Source of the DNA: Megalobrama amblycephala
Lineage: Eukaryota; Chordata; Actinopteri; Cypriniformes; Xenocyprididae
Direction: 5' to 3'
Assembly: GCF_018812025.1 (NCBI RefSeq)
Contig: NC_063051.1
Location: 3,764,896-3,828,895 of the forward strand
DNA length: 64,000 nucleotides
The position numbers were made by a program, and so were the translations under genes. Below, piece by piece: positions 52,601 to 63,076 of this stretch. Position 1 is the stretch's first letter; each line of letters begins with the position of its first letter. The notes below the pieces were generated by a model, which saw nothing but the letters and a program-made list of their open reading frames with translations, was not told where the DNA came from and ran no database searches.

Positions 52601-53425
52601 GGTCACCCGGGGGTCAATGAAACCCTCTCGTTGCTAAAAGAACGCTTCTGGTGGCCAGGGATGGCAGCTGATGTCAGAAGGTACGTGCAGGGCTGTAGGG
52701 AGTGCGCCATCTCCAAGAGTCCTCGTCATCTGCCAGCTGGGAAACTCCTTCCTCTGCCCGTTCCCAACCGACCATGGTCACACCTAGGAGTGGACTTCAT
52801 AACTGACCTCCCCGTCTCTGATGGAAATACCTGCATCCTAATCATCATAGACCGATTCTCCAAATCTTGTCGTCTCATTCCACTACGAGGATTACCCACT
52901 GCCATGGAAACCGCAGAGATGCTCTTCAACCACGTGTTCAGGTATTTCGGAATACCAGAGGACATAGTATCAGACAGAGGACCCCAGTTCATCTCCAGAG
53001 TGTGGAAAGCGTTTCACTCCCTCCTAGGTGTGGCCGTCAGCCTAACATCAGGATACCATCCGCAGTCGAACGGCCAGACGGAAAGGAAGGTCCAGGAGAT
53101 CGGCCGCTTCCTCCGTACCTTCTGTCATGACCACCAGGACTCTTGGAACCAGTTCCTGGGTTGGGCAGAGTACGCCCAGAACTCTCTCCGGCAGTCGACT
53201 ACAGGACTCACACCATTCCAGTGCGTACTCGGCTACAAACCCCCACTGTTCCCCTGGACCGGGGAACCCTCCAACGTTCCGGCAGTGGATTACTGGTTCC
53301 GAGAGAGCGAGAGGGTCTGGGACTCAGCTCACCACCAGCTGCAGCGAGCCCTGCGCAGACGCAGAATGACAGCGGACCTTCGGCGTTCCAACACTCCTGT
53401 CTTCCAGCCCGGACAGAAGGTATAG
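49649..53425 (+). CDS. gag-pol polyprotein of the gypsy element, 1258 residues, stops early
   Basis: ATG 49649 is the first in-frame methionine after the LTR; the open frame extends further only through a GTG. Gag ends in a CCHC zinc knuckle at residues 270-283. Protease active site D325-S-G. Reverse transcriptase has YIDD at 651-654. RNase H begins near D799. Integrase has an N-terminal zinc-binding region (C-x2-C near 52695) and catalytic D1049, D1109 and E1145, with the D35E spacing. Gag and pol share one frame, with no frameshift site between them. The frame ends at a TAG at 53423-53425 inside the C-terminal integrase region, although coding sequence clearly continues after it, so this copy is probably inactive. 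Shadow frames on both strands are not genes. Confidence 0.93.
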   Translation: MSQPDPFQALVDALRRTLITNPPPPSSVTSPSPAPASTAASTTGSPSPPPYASPMAKPAPYSGSAEDCSGFLLQCELVLEMQPHLYPNDTSKIAFLISQLNGKALKWADSIWSQRGAVTQSYPAFISHFREVFRKPITVSSAGEKLYNLKQGSMSIYDYALQFRTLAKVSGWNEQALITTFRQGLEPRVRLHLAAYEDSIGLEKCIQLSIRCATRMQACLQEHQDQSLSNTLLCRSEPVSSPEPANEPMDVENSRLSPAERHRRLTLHLCLYCGAPGHAIAACPTRPPRPMVSAIIPSIQKMKPLTTVVNLTAADVSLTVVALLDSGSTGNFVSGALCRQLRLKTSPSPTIYQINSITGKPLSRKHVRTVAGPLKLQVGLLHQEELHLLVLEDFTADVVLGRPWLEQHNPTISWKTGEILKWGDTCFSRCLTELPVPSSPSPDLSLCATSIESPVEQRSIDIPKCYAPFSDVFCPQRASKLPPHWPWDCAIDPLLGEPVPKGKIYPLSIPEEKALEDYIKEALAQGYIRLSTSPAASSFFFVAKKDGGLRPCIDYRFLNKITVKFRYPLPLVPAALEHLRGATVFTKLDLRSAYNLIRIREGDEWKTAFITPTGHYEYLVMPYGLVNAPSVFQDFIHEVLREFLHRFVLVYIDDILIYSRSQAEHRRHVAEVLTHLRQFHLFLKAEKCSFHQPTVSFLGYIIDHIRMDERKVESITNWPEPTTIKELQRFLGFSNFYCQFIKDYSFITHPLTSLLRNKPKSLSWNPAATNAFNRLKEAFTTAPLLVHPDPEQPFIVEVDASTTGVGAVLSQQQGTPSRLHPCAFSRKLSPAEVNYSIGDRELLAVKLALEEWRHWLEGAKHAFLILTDHKNLEYLRSAKRLNPRQARWAMFFSRFNYTISYRPGSKNIKADALSHLHAPKEKTEEPEPIILSSLIVSPITWSEETIPSSNASTNPPPGCPPGLLYITRTRRTPTIHSAHTSLGTGHPGVNETLSLLKERFWWPGMAADVRRYVQGCRECAISKSPRHLPAGKLLPLPVPNRPWSHLGVDFITDLPVSDGNTCILIIIDRFSKSCRLIPLRGLPTAMETAEMLFNHVFRYFGIPEDIVSDRGPQFISRVWKAFHSLLGVAVSLTSGYHPQSNGQTERKVQEIGRFLRTFCHDHQDSWNQFLGWAEYAQNSLRQSTTGLTPFQCVLGYKPPLFPWTGEPSNVPAVDYWFRESERVWDSAHHQLQRALRRRRMTADLRRSNTPVFQPGQKV

Positions 53426-53917
53426 CTGTCGACTCGGGACATCAGACTGCGTCTGCCCTCCAAAAAGCTGAGTCCCAGGTTCATTGGCCCATTTCCCATC
53501 ATCAAGCAGGTCAACCCAGTCACTTACCAACTTCAGCTACCACAAGGGTATCGTATTCACTCCACATTCCACGTATCACTCCTCAAGCCTTACCACCCTT
53601 CTGCTCTCTCCACAGGACCTGACGTGACTCCCGCCGAACCCCCCCCTTCCACTCATCCTGGAAGACGGCGCAGCTTACAAGGTTCATGAGATCTTGGACT
53701 CCCGGCGTTGTGGTGGTCAGCTGGAATACTTAGTCGACTGGGAAGGATACGGCCCCGAGGAACGCTCATGGGTCCCAAGAAACGACATCCTTGATCCCAA
53801 CTTACTCCAAACTTTCCACGACAGCCACCCTGATAGACCGGCACCGCGGGGAAGAGGACGACCACCACGGCGTCGGGGTCCTCGGCCCTCAGGAGCGGGC
53901 CGTGGAGGGGGGGGTAC
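53426..53917 (+). pseudogene. 3' end of pol: GPY/F-like segment and chromodomain after two breaks
   Basis: After the stop at 53425 the same frame stays open to about 53690 and encodes RFIGPFPI, a GPY/F-type integrase module, and [12 protein letters not shown] run of eight C at 53639-53646 marks the probable position of a one-base frame change. Beyond it, the chromodomain ([19 protein letters not shown]) is read one frame over, from about 53650. A basic, Gly/Pro/Arg-rich tail leads into the polypurine tract. Confidence 0.85.
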
Positions 53918-54400
53918 TGTCACAGACACGTCAGGTTCCAACATTCACCAATCACAGTGCACACCATCTTCTGAATACTGATCACCGCCACCTGCACCTC
54001 ATCACCGCACTCATCAGCAGCACCATAAAGAGCACACACACACAGCACTCCATGTCCGGTCTCGTTCGCATCTACTCATGTTTATGCTTACCTCAAGGAC
54101 TCCCCGCTACATACTCACCTGTCTCCAGAGTGCCTCCTTCCCTTGTGTACCTCGTCTACTGTGTGTGAGTGCTCCAGTCAGCTCCAGCTATCTCCAGCTA
54201 TCTCCAGCGATCTCCTAACTCCAGCGTGTTCACAGATCTCCGCATCTGAAAGTGAAAGGACAGTAACTATCTCCATATCTATCATCTAAACATCCATTGA
54301 TTCATCTCTACTTACCTGTTTCATGCTCCTTGCTCTACTGGTGTCAATAAACAACAAGTTACCTGTTTACATCCGTGTCTGCCTCCTGTGTACCATAACA
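53918..54400 (+). repeat. 3' LTR of the gypsy element, 483 bp
   Basis: TGTCACAGAC...CCATAACA. It is 11 bp shorter than the 5' LTR: one 10-bp CTCCAGCTAT unit and one further base. Confidence 0.95.
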
Positions 54401-54405
54401 GATGC

Positions 54406-54901
54406 AGAGATAGGATAAATATGAACACCAAATGTAGACTGTTACAGTTCTACTTTGACTTATTAGATTATCAGTCACAATTTTGTCTAAATGAATGGTT
54501 ACAGCTGATTAGAAGATTCCATGAAATTAAAATACACATAAATCCTGACCAGTGAGCTGTTAAAACTCTTTCTACAGGTGTGCTTTATTTGTGTCTTGTT
54601 TTCAATCGTCCTCGAAACCAGAGTATTGTTTGTGTTTTTTCAACGAAGTGCTGGTGTCTTTAGGAAGCTCAGGATGGTGAGGATGTTTCAGATGTCAGAG
54701 CCACAGCAGGCACCTGTCATCCATTGGACACTGTGTTCTTCCTCAGCAGCTTTGAAGCTTATCTGTACGTGTATGATATGTGTGTGCTTGTACTTTGCCA
54801 AAATGTGCTACAAACATAAAATCACAAAAAAAAATGGACAACAGAGCCACTGTAAAAAAAAATGTTTTTATTTTTATTAAAGAACATCTTTCTGTTATAT
54901 G

Positions 54902-54943
<42 letters not shown>

Positions 54944-55196
54944 CTTGTATGGTTGGACACAAATGTGTATAATGACATGGGTATTACAATGTAAACATGG
55001 TTTATGAGCACACTTCCTGTGTCCTCGTAAACCAAATGGCTTCAAAAACATATTAAACAGTGGTTTGTTTATTTTTTACATTAAAAAAATGCAGACAGTT
55101 TCCTGTGATGGGTAGGTTTAGGGGTAGTGTAGGGGGATAAAATATACAGTTTAGTATAAAAGCCATTACATCTATGGAGAGTCCCCGTAAACCATA
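54406..55196. other. Gene-free stretch
   Basis: It contains a (GT)n microsatellite at 54907-54942 and a patch of GGTAGGTTTAGGGGTAG-type repeat at 55110-55140. No gene was recognised. Confidence 0.4.
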
Positions 55197-56793
55197 TACA
55201 GAAAGTATTCAGACCCACTTAAATTTTTCACTCTTTGTTATATTGCAGCCATTTGCTAAAATCATTTAAGTTCATTTTTTTCCTCATTAATGTACACACA
55301 GCACCCCATATTGACAGAAAAACACAGAATTGTTGACATTTTTGCAGATTTATTAAAAAAGAAAAGCTGAAATATCACATGGTCCTAAGTATTCAGACCC
55401 TTTGCTCAGTATTTAGCAGAAGCACCCTTTTGATCTAATACAGCCATGAGTCTTTTTGGGAAAGATGCAACAAGTTTTTCACACCTGGATTTGGGGATCC
55501 TCTGCCATTCCTCCTTGCAGATCCTCTCCTGTTCTGTCAGGTTGGATGGTAAACGTTGGTGGACAGCCATTTTTAGGTCTCTCCAGAGATGCTCAATTCG
55601 GGTTTAAGTCAGGGCTCTGGCTGGGCCATTCAAGAACAGTCACGGAGTTGTTGTGAAGCCACTCCTTCGTTATTTTAGCTGTGTGCTTAGGGTCATTGTT
55701 TTGTTGGAAGGTAAACCTTTGGCCCAGTCAGAGGTCCTGAGCACTCTGGAGAAGGTTTTCGTCCAGGATATCCCTGTACTTGGCCGCATTCATCTTTCCC
55801 TCGATTGCAACCAGTCGTCCTGTCCCTGCAGCTGAAAAACACCCCCACAGCATGATGCTTCCACCACCATGCTTCACTGTTGAGACTGTATTAGACAGTG
55901 AGCAGTGCCTGGTTTTCTCCACACATACCATCTAGAATTAAGGCCAAAAAGTTCTATCTTGGTCTCATCAGACCAGAGAATCTTATTTCTCACCATCTTG
56001 GCAAATTCCATGCAGGCTTTCATGTGTCTTGCACTGAGGAGAGGCTTCCGTCGGGCCACTCTGCCATAAAGCCCCAACTGGTGGAGGGCTGCAGTGATGG
56101 TTGACTTTCTACAACTTTCTCCCATCTCCCGACTGCATCTCTGGAGCTCAGCCACAGTGATCTTTGGGTTCTTCTTTACCTCTCTCACCAAGGCTCTTCT
56201 CCCTCGATAGCTCAGTTTGGCCGGACGGCCAGCTCTAGGAAGGATTCTGGTCGTCCCAAACGTCTTCCATTTAAGGATTATGGAGGCCATTGTGCTCTTA
56301 GGAACCTTAAGTGCAGCAGAAATATTTTTGTAACCTTGGCCAGATCTGTGCCTTGCCACAGTTCTGTCTTCTGCTCTTCAGGCAGTTCCTTTGACCTCAT
56401 GATTCTCATTTGCTCTGACACGCACTGTGAGCTGTAAGGTCTTATATAGACAGGTGTGTGGCTTTCCTAATCAAGTCCAATCAGTATAATCAAACACAGC
56501 TGGACTCAAATGAAGGTGTAGAACCATCTCAAGGATGATCAGAAGAAATGGACAGCACCTGAGTTAAATATATGAGTGTCACAGCAAAGGGTCTGAATAC
56601 TTAGGACCATGTGATATTTCAGTTTTTCTTTTTTAATAAATCTGCAAAAATGTCAACAATTTTCTGTCAATATGGGGTGCTGTGTGTACATTAATGAGGA
56701 AAAAAATGAACTTAAATGATTTTAGCAAATGGCTGCAATATAACAAAGAGTGAAAAATTTAAGGGGGTCTGAATACTTTCCGTACCCACTGTA
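55197..56793 (-). mobile_element. Tc1-like transposon, about 1.6 kb, dead
   Basis: Long inverted ends of about 200 bp share AAAGTATTCAGACC, TTTTTCACTCTTTGTTATAT, GCAGCCATTTGCTAAAATCA and GTCCTAAGTATTCAGACCC. The right tip is TACAGTGGGTACGGAAAGTA when read inward; the left tip reads TACAGAAAGTATTC, so nine bases are missing there. TA flanks both sides. A transposase remnant lies on the minus strand. Confidence 0.92.
55406..56400 (-). pseudogene. Tc1-like transposase with frame breaks
   Basis: The reading starts at the ATG complementary to 56398-56400 (MRSKELPEEQ) and breaks once before the helix-turn-helix region. A long open piece (56359-55874) encodes RHRSGQGYKNISAAL, the linker GRPAKLS and ILWSDETKIELFG, with the first catalytic Asp of the DDE triad. 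The frame then changes; the next piece has [15 protein letters not shown]. After further breaks it ends at about 55406. A multi-frame remnant, not functional. Confidence 0.9.
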
Positions 56794-56802
56794 TACAAGT
56801 GT

Positions 56803-57185
56803 ATGTGTGTGTGGGTCAGTAAGATTTTTTGAAAAGAAATACTTTTATTCTGCAAAGATGCATTAAATTGCTCAAAAGTGACATATATTAATTTATAATG
56901 TTACAAAAGTTTAGTAATAAATGCTAATAAATTTTGGTTCAAACAGTCCTGTAAAATGTATAACAGTTTCCACAAAAATATTAAGCACATTTATAATAAG
57001 AAATGTTCCTTGAGCACCAAATCGCCATATTAGAATGATTTCTGAAGGATCATGTGACACTGAAGACTGGAGTAATGATGCTGACAATTCAGCTTTGCCA
57101 TCACAACAATAAATTACATTTTCAAATATATTAAAACAGAAAACAGTCATTTAAAATGGTCATTTAAAGCATAAGATACAATATT
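56803..57185 (+). repeat. Dispersed repeat with GAAGGATCATGTGACA core, second copy
   Basis: It shares ATTTCTGAAGGATCATGTGA, CTGGAGTAATGATG and TTTGCCATCACAACAATAAA with the repeat in mst1r intron 4 (32130-32864). It starts immediately after the Tc1 element. Confidence 0.65.
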
Positions 57186-59209
57186 TATAAACAGTTTGTG
57201 CGATATATATATAATTGTTATACTGTATTTTTGGTTATTATTTTATTAGATTTTGTTGTTGGTTTTAATGCCTTCCTGTTTTAGTATATGTATCTTGACT
57301 TTCCAAGCTCTACCATTAACCGGAAAGTCACGATTTTGTGCATTCGTGCTTCTTTACCCTGACATCTTATTTTCTGTATTCAGTTTGAAGTTTAGCCTTG
57401 AGTCTGTGTGTTTCCAGCAAACAGAACTGCAGTGCATTCTTCCATCCTCTTGCCACCGCTCCTCTGCATTGTCGCAAAACATCTAGAGAGATTATGTAAA
57501 GTCTCTCTGAGGTCACGAGGGTACAGTTTGGTATTCACATGAATGCTGTTGGGTTGAATATGTCTGTGGATGGGAATTAATTGAAAAATGGTTACCATGC
57601 CATGAAAAGCATTTTTTTCCCCACAGACCCAAGGCTACATGCGGCATTGGAGTGATTGCTAAAGTAAGCCATTTTGATCTCTGCAGATCACATTGAGTGT
57701 GACAGAATGTTCTGTTATGAAAGAAAGTTTGACGTCTTTTGTTAATGTTTCACCTCTTACTATCAAAACTAAATAAGAAAATTATTTTACTTGAGCATAT
57801 TCGCAAAGAAATATTTCTTTCAAATGGTTGTAAATGGTATAAGTTTGCTAATATTTAAGTGCCATGTAAAGCTGGATATCTGGGCAGTTTGTTATTTTAT
57901 TGGAGCTTGAACATCTGAGAGTTACACCAGACATTTATTGCAACAGCTCATTAGTAAAGGAGAAAAAATGGTAATTGCAGTCATTAAATAGACTCATTGG
58001 ATGTTGCGTGATACATTACATCACAGAGAGCTCATCTGTATGTTTCAGGAAATGTACTCTTAATTAACTGTTATATCTATTTGGAAAATAAATTATTTAA
58101 ACCTGAATATAGGGATATACAGAATTGATATTTAATGAATATAATCTTTATGTCTATGATTTTCTGTGGTTTGTTTGTTGCCATTTTTTACTTGAAAACA
58201 CTACGGATGATGAAGTGTGCATTAAGGGGAAGTTTGAAATGAACTTATGTTATTTCAGCTGCTTTTATTAAGTGAACTCTCCATATTAGTCCAGTGGGTA
58301 TTTATTTAGTGGTATTATTTGAAGAAGAAGAAAAAAGGTTTTGGCTAAATAAATATTTCTCCAACAATTTCAGGCCATTATCTCTCCATTTCCTCCAGCT
58401 ATTTGATATAAACTACTTCAGGTCCTATTAAGCCAAATTGTTCTAATGGGCCCATATCATGAGAAATCAAATTCTCCTTGATCCTTTGAGATAAAAGAGC
58501 TTGATGTGCTATAAAAAATATTCAAAATCTTGAGCTAAAGAAGCAAAATTAGGCTCTCCCTTGTTGTCAGAGTTTATTGATGTTATCAGAGCATATATTT
58601 TTGACAAACATCTTGACATTTTTTGAGATTTTTGTTATTCCTCATTTATATAGCTGTACCTGTATACCTTTTACCTATGCATAAAATAGCTGATAGCTGC
58701 TGATGAACAGACTTTTAATTTGAATTTAATGAAAAATGGTCATGAAAAAATCTAAAGTATGACTTTGTTATGATATGACCCTTTTAAAACTTTACTTGAA
58801 AATTCATACTGACATTATGCTGACCTTTGGGTTTGATGAGTTCCGACACGGCCAGCACTTCACTTTCCTCGTATTGCTTGTGCAGCTCAATTAACATGCC
58901 TGGGTATGAAATATGCATCAAGTCGCTTCATCTATAATATATAAAAGCACAAATTCACATGCTCTGCTATCTGTAGTCATGTACTTTTCACCGTATGTAC
59001 TTCGAGATTGCTGACGAACACAAACTATACACAAATGATCTCCTAGCAATTAGCACATACATCTGACAAAAAATGTGCACCAAAGGCTTTGAAGAGGTGA
59101 ATTGATTTGTGTGTGTATTTGGATGTCTTGTTGATCCTTTCATTCCTCCTAATTGTTTTTTAAAAGAAAAGGCAGAAAACAATATGGTTTATGAATTGTA
59201 CTGTTTCGT
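57186..59209. other. Gene-free stretch
   Basis: No coding region, RNA gene or repeat boundary was recognised. Confidence 0.35.
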
Positions 59210-60243
59210 TGGTAACACCTTCATTAGTTAAATATTAGTTAATGTATTAACTAACATGAACTAACCATGAGCAATACATTTGTTACCGTATTTACTAATC
59301 TTTGTTAATGTTAGTTAATGACAATACAGTTGTTCATTGTTTGTTCATGTTAGTTCACAGTGCATTAACTAATGTTAACAAGATTTTAATAATATATTAG
59401 TAAATGTTGAAATTAACATTAACAAAGATTAATAAATGCTGTAGAAGTGCAGTTCATTATTAGTTCATGTTAACTAATGTAGTTAACTACACTGTAAAAC
59501 CAATAAGTTCAGAATACTCGAAACATTTGAGGAAACTTATTACCTCAAAACATTTAAGTAAACTAACTCATTTTTTTAAAGTTGGTAGAACTTAAAATTT
59601 TTGTGACAAGCGGGGCGGGGCTGAGAGCCATGGAAGCGGATCAAGGCCAGTGTGGTGCACAGGTGTCTCTCACTAATAATCCCGTCACCAGCATCCCTTT
59701 CCCAACTCATCATAATGTTAAGTACATACAGTTAATTTACATAAACATCACATTCAGATCTTGGTTAAATGTTACATAGCAAATAACACTTGCTATTATA
59801 ACTATCAGAGAGACTGTCATTACATACTTGCATATATGTAATCAAACAACATATGTGGTCTTAAATGTTTTGCAGCTCATCCTCAACCTAACCACAGGCT
59901 CTACTCTTCACCACAGTGGTAACCCTACAAAACTAACATAACAGAACCCCCCTGAATCCCAACATAACACAACATTAAACATTAACTTATATCTCCATTT
60001 CAACAGTTATTTATATGGTCTGACGCAAAGCATGCTGTGAATTAGAAATCTGCTGCAGCTCAACTCAATCATATTAAGTTCAGCTTACTACAATGAAATT
60101 TTGAGTTCTTGCAACTTTTTTCTATTAAGTACAATGAACTTTCATTATTATTTGAGTGAAACAAACTCATTTAATTTAATTAATTTCACTGTTCGGTTTT
60201 ACAGTGTAATGTTAACTAATGAACCTTATTGTAAAAGGTCACC
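59210..60243. repeat. Palindromic repeat 'AATAAGGTT' family, copy C, split by a MITE
   Basis: The two halves 59210-59489 and 60207-60243 join into one copy of the family seen at 5429 and 32307. The right half ends CCTTATTGTAAAAGGTCACC. Confidence 0.85.
59490..60206. mobile_element. CACTG-ended MITE, 717 bp, with TA duplication
   Basis: Tips CACTGTAAAACC and GGTTTTACAGTG are inverted; TA is duplicated at 59488-59489 and 60207-60208. Removing the insert and one TA restores AACTAATGTTAACTA, as found in copy B of the host repeat near 32590. No coding region; the frame at 59582-59779 does not resemble a known protein. Confidence 0.8.
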
Positions 60244-61793
60244 GTTTTGTTTTATTTGTTTACATTTTTCTAATAATAGGCTATTTAACGGCAGACAGTG
60301 TCACGACAACTTAACCCATAGTGTGATAACATGCCCCGGTATTGGTCTAGGTGTATTCTGGGAACTGTAAATTTTTTGCTGAACAATAACAGTGTAAATG
60401 TTCAAAAGCAGTCAGCACATACATAATGTGTTTATACAGAAATTGACTTAACCTGACTGAGAAATATTGACTGGAGTCTGGATACTAAGTGTGACAGTTT
60501 GCCTTGTCGCCCCCTTAGATGTTTTTACATTGTTTTTTTTGTAATATTTATAGTCCTCATAGTTATGCAGGGTATGTGGGATTTTTTTAAAAATGTATTT
60601 ATGAATGAAATTGTTACCTTTTTATCAAGCACTCTACTGACCTTTTTCCTCTGATTCAAAAGAACATAATTTATTTGAATTTCTGTAACAATATAAAAGT
60701 CTTTACTGTCATTTTTGACTCATTAGAATTTGACTTATTTGACTCATTTTTTACTGTCTCATTGAAGCCTCCCTTTTTCTTTTGTTCCTTCTCAATATTA
60801 CTGCAGCTATTCCAGCTATTCTTAAATACTAAGACAAAAGTGACTCTGACAGTGTATCTCTCTCCTTTCCTGCATTCTGTCTTTGGCTGTCTCCATTTGC
60901 TCTGTGTTTATAAAATCTCTTCAGTTGCACCCCGGGCTCTTGTTTTTTTTTTTTTTTGCTCAAAGCTGGTATATTGCAGAGTTCTATGCAATACACCTGA
61001 GTTAAGCTTAGGAGACAGCTGTACTTTTCTATTTCTTCTTGACAGAGGTAGTCATAGAAACCCTTTACTCTTACTTCGGAGGGCTGCTTCTAGCAGCTGT
61101 GAAAACTCTATGTGAATCGTCGTTATTAATGCAACTTGATTTACCATCTGCAACTCCTAATACAACAGACCAAAGAATCCTGTATCATTATCACTCTGTG
61201 TTATTTTTTCCAGATTGATCCCACAAAAGTACATTCATTCTTTTGATTAAGGTGTGTGTGATGACTTAACGTCGCTCTTAGGCTTTCATATGCTACCTCA
61301 AAGCCATTATTGTTGCTTAGTTTATTGTTTATTCACCCAAGAATCAGCTTGATTGTGCTAAGCTCATTCTGCACCACTTTATTGTGCTCTGTTGGCTATA
61401 AATTTAGATTGGATTTGTGTATCATAATATACATGCATCTATTATTTTGTCAGTTTATCAGCAGAGTGGAAGCTTCCAGAATGCATTTCAGATGAAAAGA
61501 ATATGCTAACAGTGCTATTTTTAGTGAATCCAGTCATTGTTTTGTGTGACGAAGAGGGAGAGAAAGAGCAGGCGGTGATATATGATCTTTTTGAGCGTTT
61601 TGCAAAGATGAAGGCAAAGGTCAAACCTAAACCTAAAATTACAATTATGCAAAAATGTTTTTAGCTGTCGTCTTACAAAAGGTCAGTCTGCATCCAAATA
61701 TTTCAATAAGAGAATATTATTAGTTTAAATGACCATATGCTTGCCTTTTAAATATGAAGAATGTGCTATAAAAAGCCTTTCAGTTAAAGGATT
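60244..61793. other. Gene-free stretch
   Basis: No gene or repeat recognised. A T-run of about 17 nt occurs at 60942-60958. Confidence 0.35.
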
Positions 61794-62585
61794 AGTCCAC
61801 TTTCAAATACAATTTCCTGATAATTTACTCACCCCCATGTCATCCAAGATGTTCATGTCCTTCTTCAGTCGAAAATAAATGAAGGTTTTTGATGAAAACA
61901 TTCCAGGATTTTTCTCCATATAGTGGACTTCAATGGCCTCCAAACGGTTGAAGGTCAAAATTACAGTTTCAGTGCAGCTCAGACAAGGAATAAGGGTCTT
62001 ATCTAGCAAAAAAATCGGTCATTTTCTAAAAAAAATTGAAATATATATGCTTTATAAACACAAATGATCGCCTTGCAAGTGCTTCCGCTTTCCGTATTCT
62101 TCAAAAAGCTTACGCTGTATGTCCTACGCCTTCCCTATTCAACTTACGGAACAATCGCGGCACCAGTTCTGTTTTTTCCGTAAGTAGAATAGGGAAGGCG
62201 TAGGACATGCAGCGTAAGCTTTTTGAAGAATACGGAAGGCGGAATGGCGAAGCACTTGCAAGGCGATCATTTGTGTTTATAAAGCTTATACAGTTGCATT
62301 TTTTTTTTTTTTAAGAAAATGAAATCTTAAAAATCGTTTCACTAGATAAGACCCTTATTCCTCGTCTGGTATCGTTTAAAGCCCTTTGAAGCTGCACTAA
62401 AACTAATTTTGACCTTCAACTGTTTGGAGACCATTGAAGTCCAGTATAAGGAGAATAATCCTGGAATGTTTTCATCAAAAACCTTAATTTCTTTTCGACT
62501 GAAGAAAGATATGAACATCATGGATGACATGGGGGTCAGTAAATTATCAGGATATTTTTAATTCAGAAGTGAACTAATCCTTTAA
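61794..62585. mobile_element. Foldback MITE, 792 bp, near-perfect hairpin with a loop of about 27 bp
   Basis: TTAAAGGATTAGTCCACTT at the left and AAGTGAACTAATCCTTTAA at the right; TTAA flanks both. The arms of about 360 bp match almost throughout, up to CTTACGGA at 62144-62151 and TCCGTAAG at 62177-62184. No coding capacity. It is related in its tips to the 19278 family, but the arms differ. Confidence 0.88.
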
Positions 62586-63076
62586 CATTTTGAGCAATTT
62601 CATGAAAACATTGTGCTTACTGAAATTGTAACTTTTTTGTCTTGTTTTGTGCTGTAATGTTTTCAACAGTCTGTCTTTTTTATATCTAATGTCATAAACT
62701 ACATGCTGAGACAAGCGAACAAATGAGACATGCAGCTAAACAAATAACAGATAGCAAGGCCCAGCATGTTTTAAACAAATCAATTTGTACTTCTTGCTAC
62801 TGTGCATATCCAAAATAGATATCTGGTGAAGTACATGAACTGTTACTGGGAAATCTGTTTTCCCAATAACTGTTAACAGAGCTAGCATGCTAAGTTTGCT
62901 AGTTTTTAATGTAATGTTTTAATCATCTTAATTAGGGGGTTTTCTCAGCAAATATTAGTATATGTGATTCATTTTATTAAACAATAAGCATATTTTGCAT
63001 TTAATTCTATTATAATATTAAACTGATTGACAGTTTGAGTATTTCTGTTGCAAATTTTAACATTAACCACCATTGT
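62586..63076. other. Gene-free stretch
   Basis: No recognised feature. Confidence 0.4.

Larger units (their letters stand above)
49121..54405 (+). mobile_element. Ty3/gypsy LTR retrotransposon, complete, with 5-bp target duplication
   Basis: GATGC flanks both ends (49121-49125 and 54401-54405). LTRs are 49126-49619 and 53918-54400. A polypurine tract (GTGGAGGGGGGGG) lies directly before the 3' LTR. One reading frame holds gag, protease, reverse transcriptase, RNase H and integrase in gypsy order, with a chromodomain at the far end in another frame. That order and the chromodomain place it among chromoviruses. It lacks any envelope-like frame. Breaks are confined to the 3' part of pol. Confidence 0.95.

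Noticed and set aside
49683..53622. Many long frames overlapping the gypsy gag-pol on both strands, including a 259-codon minus-strand frame at 50804-51583
   Set aside because: They are shadows of the GC-richer gag-pol frame and show no domain of their own.
54578..54880. 100-codon Cys/Phe-rich frame
   Set aside because: No domain recognised; it ends in a microsatellite-adjacent AT-rich tract and has no supporting splice sites.
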